DNA of 64,000 bases from an uncultured Acidobacteriota bacterium (GTDB lineage: Bacteria; Acidobacteriota; Blastocatellia; Pyrinomonadales; Pyrinomonadaceae): positions 62,001 through 126,000 of the forward strand of contig CALMAH010000013.1 in NCBI GenBank assembly GCA_937859595.1. Direction: 5' to 3'. The notes below the pieces were generated by a model. It did not search any database, was not told the origin of the DNA, and worked only from the letters and a program-made list of their open reading frames with translations. The translations under genes were made by a program, and so were the position numbers. Position 1 is the stretch's first letter, and every line of letters starts with the position of its first letter. This document shows positions 7,299-16,557 of the stretch, piece after piece.

Positions 7299-9992
7299 TT
7301 ACAATTCGGTTGCGGCTATCTTCTCGATAACGAACGCTTCGATCTCGTCATTGAGCTTGATGTCATTGAAATTGACCAGGCTGATACCGCATTCATAACC
7401 CTGCTTCACCTCATTTGTGTCTTCCTTGAAACGTTTCAACGAAGCGATGTCCCCCTCCCAGATAACAACACCATCGCGAATGAGTCTTGCTTTTGCCTGC
7501 CGGCGGATAAGCCCATCGGTAACTCGGCAGCCCGCGATAGTGCCGATTCTCGAAACCTTGAACGTCTCCTGAACAAGTGCTTTGCCAAGTATCGACTCCT
7601 TTTCGATGGCGTCCAGCATACCGATCATCGCGGCCTTTATCTCTTCTTCGACCTTATAGATGATGGAATGGAGACGTATGTCTACGTCTTCCTGTTTTGC
7701 CACTTCAGACGCTCGTGCCTCGGGCCGAACGTTGAAACCGATAATTACGACGGCGGTCGACACATCGTCGGCCTGAGTGGCGGAAGCCAGTAGAACGTCC
7801 GATTCCGCGATCGCCCCGACACCGGCCCGTATCACACGAACCTTCACCTTTTCAGTGGAAAGCTTCTCAAGCGTGGCACGCAAAACTTCGACCGACCCCT
7901 GCACATCAGCTTTGAGGATCACAAGCAATTCCTTGACCTCAGCCTGTCCAAGTGATTCGATTCCGCGCTTCGTGGTCTTCAGCATCGCGACCTGCCGAGC
8001 CTGAAGCTGTCGCTGGCCCGCGATCGTCTGGGCCTTATCGATATCCGAAACCACCTGGAACGTATCGCCCGCCTGAGGAACTCCCTGAAGTCCAAGTACC
8101 TCAACAGGGGTCGCGGGCGGCGCCTCTGTCACCTGTTCACCGCGATCAGAGAACATCGCCCTGACCTTTCCATAGAACTGCCCGACAATGAACGGATCTC
8201 CGATCCGGAGTGTGCCCTGCTGAACAAGAGCCGTTGCCACCGCACCTCGGCCTTTGTCGAGCTTTGCTTCGAGAACGACACCCGAAGCTCGCCGGGTCGG
8301 ACTCGCTTTAAGGTCCAAAATGTCTGCCTGAAGCAGTACCGTTTCCAACAAAGTATCCAGATTCGTACGCTTAATGGCCGATACCGGGACCATTTCAATA
8401 TCACCGCCCCAATCCACCGGTTGAAGCCCCAGGCCTGCCAGTCCCTGTTTCACCTTGTCCGGATTCGCATCCGGCTTGTCGGTCTTGTTGATCGCAACGA
8501 TGATCGGAACCTTGGCGGCCTTCGAATGTTCCACAGCTTCGATAGTTTGGGGCATGACGCCATCATCAGCAGCGACAACAAGGATCACTATGTCAGTCGC
8601 CTTTGCTCCCCTGGCACGCATCATAGTGAATGCCTCGTGGCCCGGAGTGTCGAGAAAGACGACCCTTCGCTGTTCTTCCGTATTGTCATGGCCGGAAACA
8701 AAAACACTGTATGCACCAATATGCTGTGTAATGCCGCCTGCTTCGCCCTGAGCCACATTCGCCGACCTTATCGCGTCCAGAAGCGATGTCTTACCGTGGT
8801 CAACATGGCCCATTACCGTTACTACAGGCGGCCTTGGCAATTCGACGTCGTCGGCGTCGGCAGCTATTAGCTCCTCAAATTCCTGTTCGATGACCATTTC
8901 CTCGAACGGAACAAAGCTAATGTCGTAGCCAAAATCGAGCCCCATCTCGGTTGCCATCTTGTCGCCGATCGGCTGGTTAAGCGTCGCAAATACACCTCGA
9001 TTTATCAGTAGCTGGACGATGTCGCGAGGTGTGATGCCGAGAGCCTCTGCAAATTCGCGGACAGTTGCCCCTTCAACAAGTCTGATCGGCTTTAGATCTC
9101 CTGTCTCGCTCCGGGTGACCTGAGCGAGAACTCGTTCCTCTATGGTACGCTGGCGCGGCACGTCGATCTCGCGCTCCGCGAACCGACCTCCCTTTGCATC
9201 GGCACCTTTAGACCTCCTGCCGCCGGAACGCCCCGGGCGTCGTCGGCTATCCGCCGGCGGAGTGTAATTGAGCTGTGGCGTTGAGGTTTCGCCGGGCGTT
9301 CCGCGAAATTCGGTTCGGCGCCCACGGGCGTCGCGTTCTGTCTTCGCTTCTGAAACGAGTTTGCCGGTCTTTGTGGGCTGTTCGGCAACGACGCGTTCGC
9401 CGGGTTTCACACCTTTCTGTAGGGCGTCGCGAGTTAGCGTCAGTTGCTTTATCTGGGTGCCGGTTGGCCGAAGGATCTTCTTCGTTACAGGTTCTTCTGC
9501 CTCGACCGGCGCCGTCCCGGGTTCTTCGGCAGCGGGCACCGTCTCTGGCGTTTCCTCCGGCAATGCCGGGGTTTCCGCCTTCTTCTCCTCTGCTGCCGGT
9601 TCCTCGGTCTTCGCGACCTCAACTACCTTCTTTCTAAGTACCTTTCTGGCGGGCGCGGCCGTCTTCGGAATTGTGGCTTCTACCGGCTCAGCTGTCTCAG
9701 CCTCCGGCTCCGCTGAAACAACGTCAACCGGTTTTTCGTCGGGCACCTCAGCCTCGGGCGGCTCCGCTGCCGCCGCCTTCTTGGCCTTGATTACTTTTAC
9801 CGTTCGTTTGGGCGCCGGCTCGGCCTTGGGAAAATACTTCAGACGCACCTTTTCCGCCAATTCAGCGCTGACTGAATTGGACGGAACACTTACGTCAGCA
9901 CCCTCCCGACGCAGGTCTTCCATGACGCGCTTCGTGTCCTGTTTCACTTCACGAGCCAGGTCGTAGATCCTAATTTTCTTGCCGATCGCCAT
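7299..9992 (-). CDS. infB: Translation initiation factor IF-2
   Basis: GTPase that places initiator tRNA on the ribosome. 897 residues. An N-terminal IF2_N helical motif ([19 protein letters not shown]) is followed by a long Ala/Glu/Pro/Lys-rich disordered region (~50-290), then a second IF2_N motif near 308-350. The G domain has G1 [13 protein letters not shown]2 [11 protein letters not shown]3 [13 protein letters not shown] and G4 [12 protein letters not shown]. Domains II-IV and the C-terminal C2 domain ([18 protein letters not shown]) are complete. It follows nusA with a gap of 114 bases that holds a strong hairpin instead of the usual small ylxR gene. Confidence 0.98.
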   Translation of the reverse strand: MAIGKKIRIYDLAREVKQDTKRVMEDLRREGADVSVPSNSVSAELAEKVRLKYFPKAEPAPKRTVKVIKAKKAAAAEPPEAEVPDEKPVDVVSAEPEAETAEPVEATIPKTAAPARKVLRKKVVEVAKTEEPAAEEKKAETPALPEETPETVPAAEEPGTAPVEAEEPVTKKILRPTGTQIKQLTLTRDALQKGVKPGERVVAEQPTKTGKLVSEAKTERDARGRRTEFRGTPGETSTPQLNYTPPADSRRRPGRSGGRRSKGADAKGGRFAEREIDVPRQRTIEERVLAQVTRSETGDLKPIRLVEGATVREFAEALGITPRDIVQLLINRGVFATLNQPIGDKMATEMGLDFGYDISFVPFEEMVIEQEFEELIAADADDVELPRPPVVTVMGHVDHGKTSLLDAIRSANVAQGEAGGITQHIGAYSVFVSGHDNTEEQRRVVFLDTPGHEAFTMMRARGAKATDIVILVVAADDGVMPQTIEAVEHSKAAKVPIIVAINKTDKPDANPDKVKQGLAGLGLQPVDWGGDIEMVPVSAIKRTNLDTLLETVLLQADILDLKASPTRRASGVVLEAKLDKGRGAVATALVQQGTLRIGDPFIVGQFYGKVRAMFSDRGEQVTEAPPATPVEVLGLQGVPQAGDTFQVVSDIDKAQTIAGQRQLQARQVAMLKTTKRGIESLGQAEVKELLVILKADVQGSVEVLRATLEKLSTEKVKVRVIRAGVGAIAESDVLLASATQADDVSTAVVIIGFNVRPEARASEVAKQEDVDIRLHSIIYKVEEEIKAAMIGMLDAIEKESILGKALVQETFKVSRIGTIAGCRVTDGLIRRQAKARLIRDGVVIWEGDIASLKRFKEDTNEVKQGYECGISLVNFNDIKLNDEIEAFVIEKIAATEL

Positions 9993-10043
9993 AAATAACT
10001 CTAAATTACTGTCGAACGATCCCTAACGTTCTCGGACGCCGCC

Positions 10044-10064
10044 GCCGAGATCTGCGATCTCGGC
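10044..10064 (-). other. Perfect 9-bp stem-loop in the nusA-infB gap
   Basis: GCCGAGATC and GATCTCGGC enclose the three-base loop TGC. No T-run follows on the minus strand, so it is more likely an RNA-processing, stability or attenuation element than a simple terminator. It occupies the place where many bacteria carry ylxR. Confidence 0.6.
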
Positions 10065-10106
10065 CCGTTCGTTGCGGTCATATGATCCAATAGGATGAAC
10101 AACACG

Positions 10107-11783
10107 TCATTCCTTTTCTTCCTCATCGGCATCTTCACTACCGGCTGGAACTTGTTCCCCTACGTTTTCATTTTCGGACGGCTCAGGAATATCCGATGTG
10201 TCCACCTCTTCGCTTTCCATCGATCTGGACTCGCTGTCGGCGGTTTCCTGTTTCAACTCTTGATCCGAAACGGCCGGAGCCTCCTCTTCAAACTGGTTTG
10301 AAGATATATCGCCCTCAACCTCTCCAGCAGGATCTTCGCTTTCTGCCGCACTTGCATCAACCTGTTCCGACACCGAGTCATCCGCAGCAGCCGCCTCATC
10401 CCCCGCCTCTGCTGTTATCCCATCGTCGCCTGCTGCCGGGACGTCCTCGGTTAGCTCATCTGATACGCCCTCGTCGTCCGCTGTTTCCGCCCTGGCATTC
10501 TTTGCGGCTACGATCGAATTCGCAGAGTCCAAGATCAACTGCCCTTCGTCCAGACTCAGGTCCAGCGTCTCAACAAGATCGTCCAGTGACATCGCGGCAA
10601 GTGCCTCAACGTCGCTAACCCCCTTCTCAGCCAGGGCTTCAGCCTGAGTTGCGGAAACACCCTGCAAGGCAGTGAGCGGAACGGCCTCGCCCGAAGCCAT
10701 CATCTCACCCATTTGTTGAGCGATCTCCTGTTTAAGAAGTTCTTCACTAACGATCTTTACGTTCCAACCGACAAGCCTGGTTGCCAAGCGGACGTTTTGC
10801 CCTTTCTTCCCGATCGCAAGACTGAGCTGATCTTCACCTACGATCACCTCCATCTGTCGATTATTGATGTCTGTTATCCGTACCTGCGATACCTTGGCCG
10901 GGGACAATGCATTAGCCGCAAAAACCGATGGCTCATCCGACCATTCGATAATGTCGATCTTCTCGCCGCGAAGCTCCTTTATGATCGACTGGACCCTTGA
11001 ACCCTTCATGCCGACGCACGCGCCGACCGGGTCAACATCCTTCTCATTTGAGGCGACCGCTATCTTGGCCCGATCCCCCGGTTCTCGAACTGCCGATTTT
11101 ATGACAACCGTATCGTCATATATCTCCGGAACCTCCATTTCAAAGAGCCGCTTAATAAGTTCTGCCGACGCTCGGGAAACCGTGATCTGCTGGCCCTTCT
11201 GTTCCTTCGAAACGTCAAGAATAACCACCCGTATCCTTTCGCCCTGATTCCATATCTCACCCCGAGCCTGCTCCTTCCGCGGAAGAATTGCTTCCAGGTT
11301 GTCGCCCAGGTCGATTATTATGTCGCCCCGTTCAAATCGCTTGACTGTGCCGTTGATTAGCTCGCCTTTGCGGTCTATGTATTCTTCATAGACCTTTTCA
11401 CGGATAGCCTCTCGGACCTTTTGAACAAGTATCTGCTTCGCGGTCTGCGCTGCGATCCGGCCCATCTCTTCAGCCGGCAGGGGTATAAGCAGAATGTCCC
11501 CGACCTCAACTTCGTCACCCGCCAATTCGACCGCCTCCGTGAGCGAGAGCTCGGCGGACGGGTTTTCGACTTCTTCGACAACTGTCTTTTGGACGGAGAT
11601 CTCGATTATCCCCTCTTCGTTGTTCCAATCGACCTGAATGCTCTCGCCGGTCTTGTCATGGGCGCGGAATTGCTTTCTAGCGGCCGCCTTCACGGCATCC
11701 TTCATCGCCTCGATGACCATGTCACGGTCGAGTCCCTGTTCGTTACAGAGGATCTCAATACTTTGTCCGATCGAAGATGTCAT
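10107..11783 (-). CDS. nusA: Transcription termination/antitermination protein NusA
   Basis: RNA polymerase-associated factor controlling pausing, termination and antitermination. N-terminal domain (MTSSIGQSIEILCNEQG...), S1 domain near 135-200 (GTVKRFERGDIIIDLGD), then two KH domains (VGACVGMKGSRVQSIIKEL and LSLAIGKKGQNVRLATRL). A helix-hairpin-helix-like repeat (~370-420) follows. The last ~130 residues are an acidic Glu/Asp/Ser/Ala tail with no globular signature, unlike the ordered acidic repeats of enterobacterial NusA. Second in the rimP-nusA-infB order. Confidence 0.96.
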   Translation of the reverse strand: MTSSIGQSIEILCNEQGLDRDMVIEAMKDAVKAAARKQFRAHDKTGESIQVDWNNEEGIIEISVQKTVVEEVENPSAELSLTEAVELAGDEVEVGDILLIPLPAEEMGRIAAQTAKQILVQKVREAIREKVYEEYIDRKGELINGTVKRFERGDIIIDLGDNLEAILPRKEQARGEIWNQGERIRVVILDVSKEQKGQQITVSRASAELIKRLFEMEVPEIYDDTVVIKSAVREPGDRAKIAVASNEKDVDPVGACVGMKGSRVQSIIKELRGEKIDIIEWSDEPSVFAANALSPAKVSQVRITDINNRQMEVIVGEDQLSLAIGKKGQNVRLATRLVGWNVKIVSEELLKQEIAQQMGEMMASGEAVPLTALQGVSATQAEALAEKGVSDVEALAAMSLDDLVETLDLSLDEGQLILDSANSIVAAKNARAETADDEGVSDELTEDVPAAGDDGITAEAGDEAAAADDSVSEQVDASAAESEDPAGEVEGDISSNQFEEEAPAVSDQELKQETADSESRSMESEEVDTSDIPEPSENENVGEQVPAGSEDADEEEKE

Positions 11784-11848
11784 ATTCTTTTCATTCGCCT
11801 TCCTTCCTTTCTCTATCGTTCACGTATCGCGTCGGTCCGGGACATTCG

Positions 11849-12358
11849 CTATTCCCGGGCTGCCTTCTTGCCCTTACTTGGGCCAAACTCGTCGGTAAAG
11901 TCGAAAACCAGATTTGCTCGAACAATATTCGCGATCGGGATCTCCAATGTGCCGGCGGCCGGATCCTCTATTATCGCCAAATCCCCTTTAACGCCGGTCA
12001 ACTTGCCCTTAAAGGCCTTCCTCCCCACGAATTCTACGTCCGTCTTCAATCTGACGGTCTCTCCCGTAAACTTCTTATAGTCGTCCAGACCAAAGAGCCG
12101 TCTCTCAAGCCCCGGTGAGGAAACCTCCAGAACGTATGAATTCGGGATAAGGTCTATTGTGTCCAGCACCCCTTCAATATCCCGTGACGCGTTTCCACAC
12201 TCATCAAGCGTGATACCACCCGGCTTATCGAGAAAGACACGAACGACCAGGTTGTTCTTTGTTCCGGCAAGCTCGGAATGTACAAATTCCAAGCCTTGAT
12301 CGTTCGCGACATCCCGCGCGATCTCCTTTAGCTTTTCTCCAATCGCCTCGCGATCCAT
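11849..12358 (-). CDS. rimP: Ribosome maturation factor RimP
   Basis: Needed for 30S subunit maturation. 169 residues. Diagnostic segments are LEFVHSELAGTKNNLVVRVF, the LDKPGGITLDECGNASRDI helix-strand unit, YVLEVSSPGLERRLFGLDDY, and a C-terminal Sm-like domain (FKGKLTGVKGDLAIIEDP, then IANIVRANLVFDF). GGAG precedes the ATG by two bases. First gene of the rimP-nusA-infB-rbfA block, 65 bases before nusA. Confidence 0.96.
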   Translation of the reverse strand: MDREAIGEKLKEIARDVANDQGLEFVHSELAGTKNNLVVRVFLDKPGGITLDECGNASRDIEGVLDTIDLIPNSYVLEVSSPGLERRLFGLDDYKKFTGETVRLKTDVEFVGRKAFKGKLTGVKGDLAIIEDPAAGTLEIPIANIVRANLVFDFTDEFGPSKGKKAARE

Positions 12359-12463
12359 TACTCCAAAAAATAAAAAGTGGGCACGAGTCCCACTTGATAC
12401 GTCTCACGCATCGCAGCAAACGATTATCTTACCGTAGGCGGGCTTGCCTATGCAACCTTCTTT

Positions 12464-12871
12464 TTACACATTGGCCTTGATCCTCTCGATAATGTTGCCA
12501 AGTTCGGACATTCGGTCCTTGAGCGGGCCGAGCTTTTCGGCTGAGGGAGACGAATTCAGCTCCTCGGACATCACCAGTGCCTCACGCATCACATTGACCA
12601 GCCGAGTGGTCTCTTTTTGCAGCACCTGTTTCCCGTCCGGCGCGCCGGCCATTACCCGCTTCGCTTCGGCGACACCCCAGTGAGTGATCCGCACGATGTT
12701 CAATCGAGAGGTCTCCGCGATCCAACTCTCACCAGAAAGGTAGGACTTGATCTCGTCAATACTCGGATAAAAGCCTTCCTTCTTAAGCACATCGGCGAGG
12801 TCAACATCTACCGTGTCCTTACCGCCGGTGACCTCGTACAATTTGACCAATACTTTGTGATATGCGTTCAT
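12464..12871 (-). CDS. Conserved hypothetical protein, possibly winged-helix
   Basis: 135 residues of unknown function. The N-terminal half reads as helices with an alternating polar pattern (KVLVKLYEVTGG..., VDLADVLKKEGFYPSIDEIKSYL), then a short strand pair around LNIVRITHWGVAEAKRVM. This pattern resembles a winged helix, as in small archaeal- and acidobacterial-type regulators, but no known motif is present. The C-terminal half is one long amphipathic helix region. No signal peptide. GGAAT precedes the ATG. It lies between the ROK kinase and rimP, 104 bases from rimP. Confidence 0.65.
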   Translation of the reverse strand: MNAYHKVLVKLYEVTGGKDTVDVDLADVLKKEGFYPSIDEIKSYLSGESWIAETSRLNIVRITHWGVAEAKRVMAGAPDGKQVLQKETTRLVNVMREALVMSEELNSSPSAEKLGPLKDRMSELGNIIERIKANV

Positions 12872-12904
12872 ATTCCGATCTCAAATAGAAGAACCGGGCA
12901 ATCG

Positions 12905-13864
12905 TTAAGCGACCGCAGCCCCATCGGGACGAAGCGAGAGCCGCGCAACGCCAAGAATTCCGGCGTCATCACCCAACTTTGCGCGAGTAAGTTTAACACG
13001 TTCCATCGGCTTTCGAAATGCTCTTTTCTTCATCTCTTCGAGCATTGGTGTCGAGAACAGTTCCCAGGCCTCTGACGCCCCGCCTCCGATAACGATCACC
13101 TCCGGATTTAGGACGTTTACCAAACCGCCCAAAGCTATTCCCAAATAAAACCCGAACCGCCGAAAAACCTCTATCGAAAGTTCGTCGCCATCGATCCCGG
13201 CCTGAAAAATTTCAAGTGATGTCAGACCTGCCCTACCCGCCAGGGCGGACTTCGGAAACGTGTCCGCTAATTCCTGGGCCATTCGGAGCACGGCACTTGC
13301 CGACGCATATTGTTCCAGGCAGCCATGGCTTCCGCAGCCACAGGCGGCACCGAACGGCTCGACGCAAATATGGCCGATCTCGCCCGCCGTCCCATCAATG
13401 CCCCGAAGCGGCTCGCCGCCAACGATTATTCCTCCTCCAACGCCCGTCCCCAGCGTTAGGCAAATGGAACTTTCGAAACCGGCAGAAGCACCTTTCCAAC
13501 TTTCCCCTACCGCTGCCGCGGTCGCATCGTTCTCAAGCAGGACACTGAGTCCCGTTCTCTCATTAATGTACGAAGAGATCGAGACTCCGTTCAACTCCGG
13601 CAGGTTAGGTGCAATCACGATCGCTCCTGCTTCGCGATCGATCACGGCCGGAGCCGCGATGCCAAACGCCGAAACGTTCGTTTGGCCGCCGATCTTACTA
13701 AGGCATTCATTCGCAAGCCGAATGACCAGGTCAAGCACCTGACGTTTTGACCTCGATATCGGGGTACTCTCGCGCGATCGATGCAGTATCTGGCCGTTCT
13801 CATCAACGACGGCCAAGCGGAGATTGGTACCGCCGAGATCGGCTGCAAGCATTATCTGTTCCAT
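12905..13864 (-). CDS. ROK family sugar kinase (glucokinase-like)
   Basis: ATP-dependent sugar kinase of the ROK family. It lacks the N-terminal DNA-binding domain of ROK repressors, so it is an enzyme. The phosphate-binding loop is AADLGGTNLRLAVVD at the N-terminus. The catalytic Asp is in LLENDATAAAVGE. ROK signature 2 with its zinc site is HICVEPFGAACGCGSHGC. The adenosine-site IGGGASEAWELF lies near the C-terminus. I chose the ATG at 13864 over the TTG at 13885, giving 319 residues, a normal length. It begins 17 bases after the stop of the sugar-binding lipoprotein gene, so the two are probably one transcript. Glucose, N-acetyl sugars or other hexoses are all possible substrates. Confidence 0.9.
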   Translation of the reverse strand: MEQIMLAADLGGTNLRLAVVDENGQILHRSRESTPISRSKRQVLDLVIRLANECLSKIGGQTNVSAFGIAAPAVIDREAGAIVIAPNLPELNGVSISSYINERTGLSVLLENDATAAAVGESWKGASAGFESSICLTLGTGVGGGIIVGGEPLRGIDGTAGEIGHICVEPFGAACGCGSHGCLEQYASASAVLRMAQELADTFPKSALAGRAGLTSLEIFQAGIDGDELSIEVFRRFGFYLGIALGGLVNVLNPEVIVIGGGASEAWELFSTPMLEEMKKRAFRKPMERVKLTRAKLGDDAGILGVARLSLRPDGAAVA

Positions 13865-13881
13865 CCGGTGTATGGGGTCGA

Positions 13882-14931
13882 TCAACGTTTCGGACGTTCG
13901 CTCTCAGGCACGTTCCTGAAAACATCTTCGAACTTGGCATAACCGTCTCTAATGACCGTATCTACCAGATTATTCTTGTCAACCGCAACAACCTCAAGCA
14001 GGATCGATGGAACCTCCTTTCCAATTGCCTCATTCAGAAAGGGAGAGGTCTCGAACGATTCGCCTCGGGCGAGCTTAATGGCGGCTTCGACCGCACCGCT
14101 TGCCAACGGTACGATCGCTTTGTAGATCGTCATCGCCTGTTTCCCCTCAGCAATACGCTGCAAAGCGTCGATCTGCGCATCCTGGCCCGTCACCAATATC
14201 TTGCCCGTTAAATTTTTCCTGGCAAGGGCCTCAGCAACTCCCCCGGCCATACCATCGTTGGACACGACGAAGGCGTCAACATTGTCGTTCTGCTGCGTCA
14301 GGGCGTTCTCTGCGAAACTCAGCGCAAGATCTTTGCGCCAACCTTCGATGAACTGCTCTGCCACGATCGTTATATCCCCACGATCTATCGCTGGTTGGAG
14401 GACCGCTAGCTGCTCTTTTTTCATAATGTGAGCATTGTTGTCGGTAGAGGCCCCATAGACCATCACATATCTGCCCTTCGGTACCTTTTCTAAAGCGTAC
14501 TCGGCGATCTTTCGTCCGATCACCGGGACCTGATGTGAGATATATAGGTCGATCTTGTCCGAATCGATCAACCTGTCATAGCTGATCACCGGAACACCCT
14601 GTGCCTTTGCCTTGTCAACCATCGAGGCCGCTTGTTTCGCGTTGCTGGGGGCTATCACAAGCACATCGATCCCTTTGGTAAGGAGGTTATCGACATCGTT
14701 CGCTTGCTTGTCGGCTTTATTGTCCGCCACAGTGATCTCACAATCGACATCCAGCTTTTTGCAATGTGCCTCGAACGCTTCGAGGTCGCGTTGCCATCGT
14801 TCCTCTTTGACCGTGTCCATTGCAAAACCGATCTTGACCTTCTTAGCCCCTTCATTATCAGTTCCGGGACTTTCACCACAGCCCGATGCAACTATAACTA
14901 AACCCAAAACAAAAACCATCAACAGCTTCAT
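13882..14931 (-). CDS. Sugar-binding lipoprotein of ABC transporter type (XylF/RbsB-like)
   Basis: Periplasmic binding protein of the type I fold, closest in pattern to D-xylose-binding XylF. I chose the ATG at 14931 because it opens a lipoprotein signal peptide, MKLLMVFVLGLVIVASGC, with lipidation at Cys18. The mature protein has KIGFAMDTVKEERWQRDLEAF, ITVADNKADKQANDVDNLL, DVLVIAPSN, PVISYDRLI, and the hinge-proximal VTGQDAQIDALQRI. 349 residues in total. No ABC ATPase or permease gene is adjacent. The downstream partner is a ROK kinase, so the pair may take up or sense a sugar together with transporter parts encoded elsewhere. Confidence 0.88.
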   Translation of the reverse strand: MKLLMVFVLGLVIVASGCGESPGTDNEGAKKVKIGFAMDTVKEERWQRDLEAFEAHCKKLDVDCEITVADNKADKQANDVDNLLTKGIDVLVIAPSNAKQAASMVDKAKAQGVPVISYDRLIDSDKIDLYISHQVPVIGRKIAEYALEKVPKGRYVMVYGASTDNNAHIMKKEQLAVLQPAIDRGDITIVAEQFIEGWRKDLALSFAENALTQQNDNVDAFVVSNDGMAGGVAEALARKNLTGKILVTGQDAQIDALQRIAEGKQAMTIYKAIVPLASGAVEAAIKLARGESFETSPFLNEAIGKEVPSILLEVVAVDKNNLVDTVIRDGYAKFEDVFRNVPESERPKR

Positions 14932-15714
14932 AAAAAGACTAGCTCCGAATGCAAATATATTTAGCTCCAAAGATTAAATCAGAAATCAAGGGCTTCGGCA
15001 ATCGCTTCGCAGGTCGAGCCATGGACTTTTCTCGATCTGAGCGGGCGTCGTACTTGAGTCTTGGCACACCCCGCACTAGGCCGCAACGCTGATCTCGTGA
15101 GGCACCAAAAGCGGCTTCGAGCAAATTGCTGGCACTCTACCGGCTGGATATTTGATCGGGAAGCTCCTGAGTCAGGGACGATACCCTGAAAATGAGGGTC
15201 TGAGATTTGAATGAATTTCGATGTATGATATAAAGAATAAAGCTTTCTGAGATCGTTGTTTTTCCGGATCGTCTTCTTTCGAGGCCGATAGGGTATGGTC
15301 TAGGGAGGGGTTTTTATTGACACGGAGCCGTTTTTCGTGTAAAACCTTGAATGGATTGATTTTTTTCCATTCCGTATTACTTTGAAAACTTAAGAGCAAA
15401 CTGGACGATACGCGTGAATGTGTTCGTTTGTTCGCTCATCTGCCCATTAACACTCGGCCCGGTGCTGCGTTGTTTTTGTGCAAAATAATTGGAAAAGCAT
15501 CGGTCCATAATGGACTTCGGTTCTTTCGCGGTTAATGACTATCTGGGTCTTAAAGCTTATCTGGTAGGACTCCTGAAAGCATCAGGCGTCTTAGCAGGAT
15601 CACACGTCATTTCGATCGCATTAAATTCCTGGTCGGGCACCACTTATTTGCCGCAGACATCGGAATATCATTTGAAATTATTGAGGGGATTGTCACAGGA
15701 GGAAAATTAAACAA
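14932..15714. other. Long intergenic region between divergent genes
   Basis: About 780 bases with no convincing gene. It should contain promoters for the sugar-binding lipoprotein (minus) and the FecR-like gene (plus). Possible short frames here have rare starts and no family resemblance. A promoter candidate is given separately. A strong ribosome binding site, CAGGAGGAAAA, lies at the right-hand end. Confidence 0.5.
15317..15345 (+). promoter_or_regulatory. Candidate sigma-70-type promoter
   Basis: TTGACA at 15317-15322 and TAAAAC at 15340-15345 are separated by 17 bases. It would drive the FecR-like gene at 15715 with a leader of about 360 bases, which is long, so this is tentative. Confidence 0.4.
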
Positions 15715-16422
15715 ATGCTCGGCAAAAAATTATTTCGCAAACTTTTGACCTCTTTCACTGCCGTCGCTACGCTAATGGTCTATTCGATGGTCGTTCTCGC
15801 CGTGCCGACTGACGTCACGGGTGAGATCACTGTCTCTGGTCAGGTAACGGTAAACGGTCAAAGCACGGTTTCAAATTCGACCATCGTGTCCGGAAGCACG
15901 ATAGTCACCGGTGCGGGCTCTTCGGCGACCGTAAGCCTTGGGAAAAATGGCCGCGTCGAACTTTCAGAGAACTCCAGCATTGTTCTCAACTTTTCGCCCA
16001 CCGGTATAGTTGCCGTCGTTTCCTCCGGTAAGGTACGCGTTGCTAATGGTGTAGGCGTAGCGACCACCGTCACGACACGCGATGCTACGATGATCGCGGA
16101 CGCGGGCCAGTCTAACAATTTTACGGTCGAGGTCGAGTGTTCGCATACTCACTTGGACACCACCGCTGGTTCCGTAACCATGCGTGAAGGCACAACCGAC
16201 CGACAGATCGCCGCCGGCGCCTCCGCTGTTGCGGGCAATCTTTCTCAGACCGGCTGCGAACCGTGTCTCCGTCCGGGCTCTGCTCCACCGCTGACCTTTG
16301 CCGGTTGGCCATGGTTCCTGTTGCTCGGTGCGGGTGCCGCAGGCGCTGCACTTGTGCTCGGTCTTAAGAAATCTGATACGCGGCTCGGAGGCGGCACCAT
16401 CGTTGTCAGTCCTAACCGTTAA
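15715..16422 (+). CDS. Secreted FecR-like beta-rich protein with C-terminal membrane anchor
   Basis: 235 residues. A signal peptide spans ~1-30 (LLTSFTAVATLMVYSMVVLA). The mature part is rich in Ser/Thr/Val/Gly strands: TVNGQSTVSNSTIVSGSTIV, ATVSLGKNGRVELSENSSI, and SSGKVRVANG. This matches the FecR-type beta domain that senses or scaffolds at the cell surface. A Cys-containing segment (TGCEPCLRPGS) precedes a hydrophobic helix (WPWFLLLGAGAAGAALVLGL) and a short basic tail, so it is probably anchored at both ends or processed. No sigma/anti-sigma partner is adjacent, so a FecR signalling role is not supported by context. The ribosome binding site is AGGAGG, and a terminator follows. Confidence 0.75.
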   Translation: MLGKKLFRKLLTSFTAVATLMVYSMVVLAVPTDVTGEITVSGQVTVNGQSTVSNSTIVSGSTIVTGAGSSATVSLGKNGRVELSENSSIVLNFSPTGIVAVVSSGKVRVANGVGVATTVTTRDATMIADAGQSNNFTVEVECSHTHLDTTAGSVTMREGTTDRQIAAGASAVAGNLSQTGCEPCLRPGSAPPLTFAGWPWFLLLGAGAAGAALVLGLKKSDTRLGGGTIVVSPNR

Positions 16423-16458
16423 GTCGCTTAACTTTCGTTAAAGTTTGTGCTCAAATAA

Positions 16459-16500
16459 ATGTGCGGGTCATGAATTCTGATGGCCCGCACATATTTTGTT
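16459..16500 (+). terminator. Intrinsic terminator after the FecR-like gene
   Basis: A 9-bp stem ATGTGCGGG/CCCGCACAT with a partly paired loop, followed by ATTTTGTT. Confidence 0.75.
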
Positions 16501-16557
16501 TGCGCTTTTAAGATACGATCCTATTTTTCTTATTTTGTCTCTATATCCATTTAACTT

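Noticed and set aside
9268..9966. A 232-residue Ser/Ala/Gly-rich frame antisense to infB
   Set aside because: It is the mirror of the Ala/Glu/Pro/Lys-rich region of IF-2, whose codon pattern leaves the opposite strand open; no independent gene signs.
14932..15480. A tRNA or other structured RNA in the long gap
   Set aside because: No cloverleaf with a GGTTCRA-type T-loop was found, and the GGGTCTGAG/CTCAGGGAC-like dyads are short and not flanked by conserved features.
15489..15710. A 73-residue frame directly before the FecR-like gene
   Set aside because: It needs a TTG start without a ribosome binding site, has no family resemblance, and its end merely overlaps the next gene's ribosome binding site.
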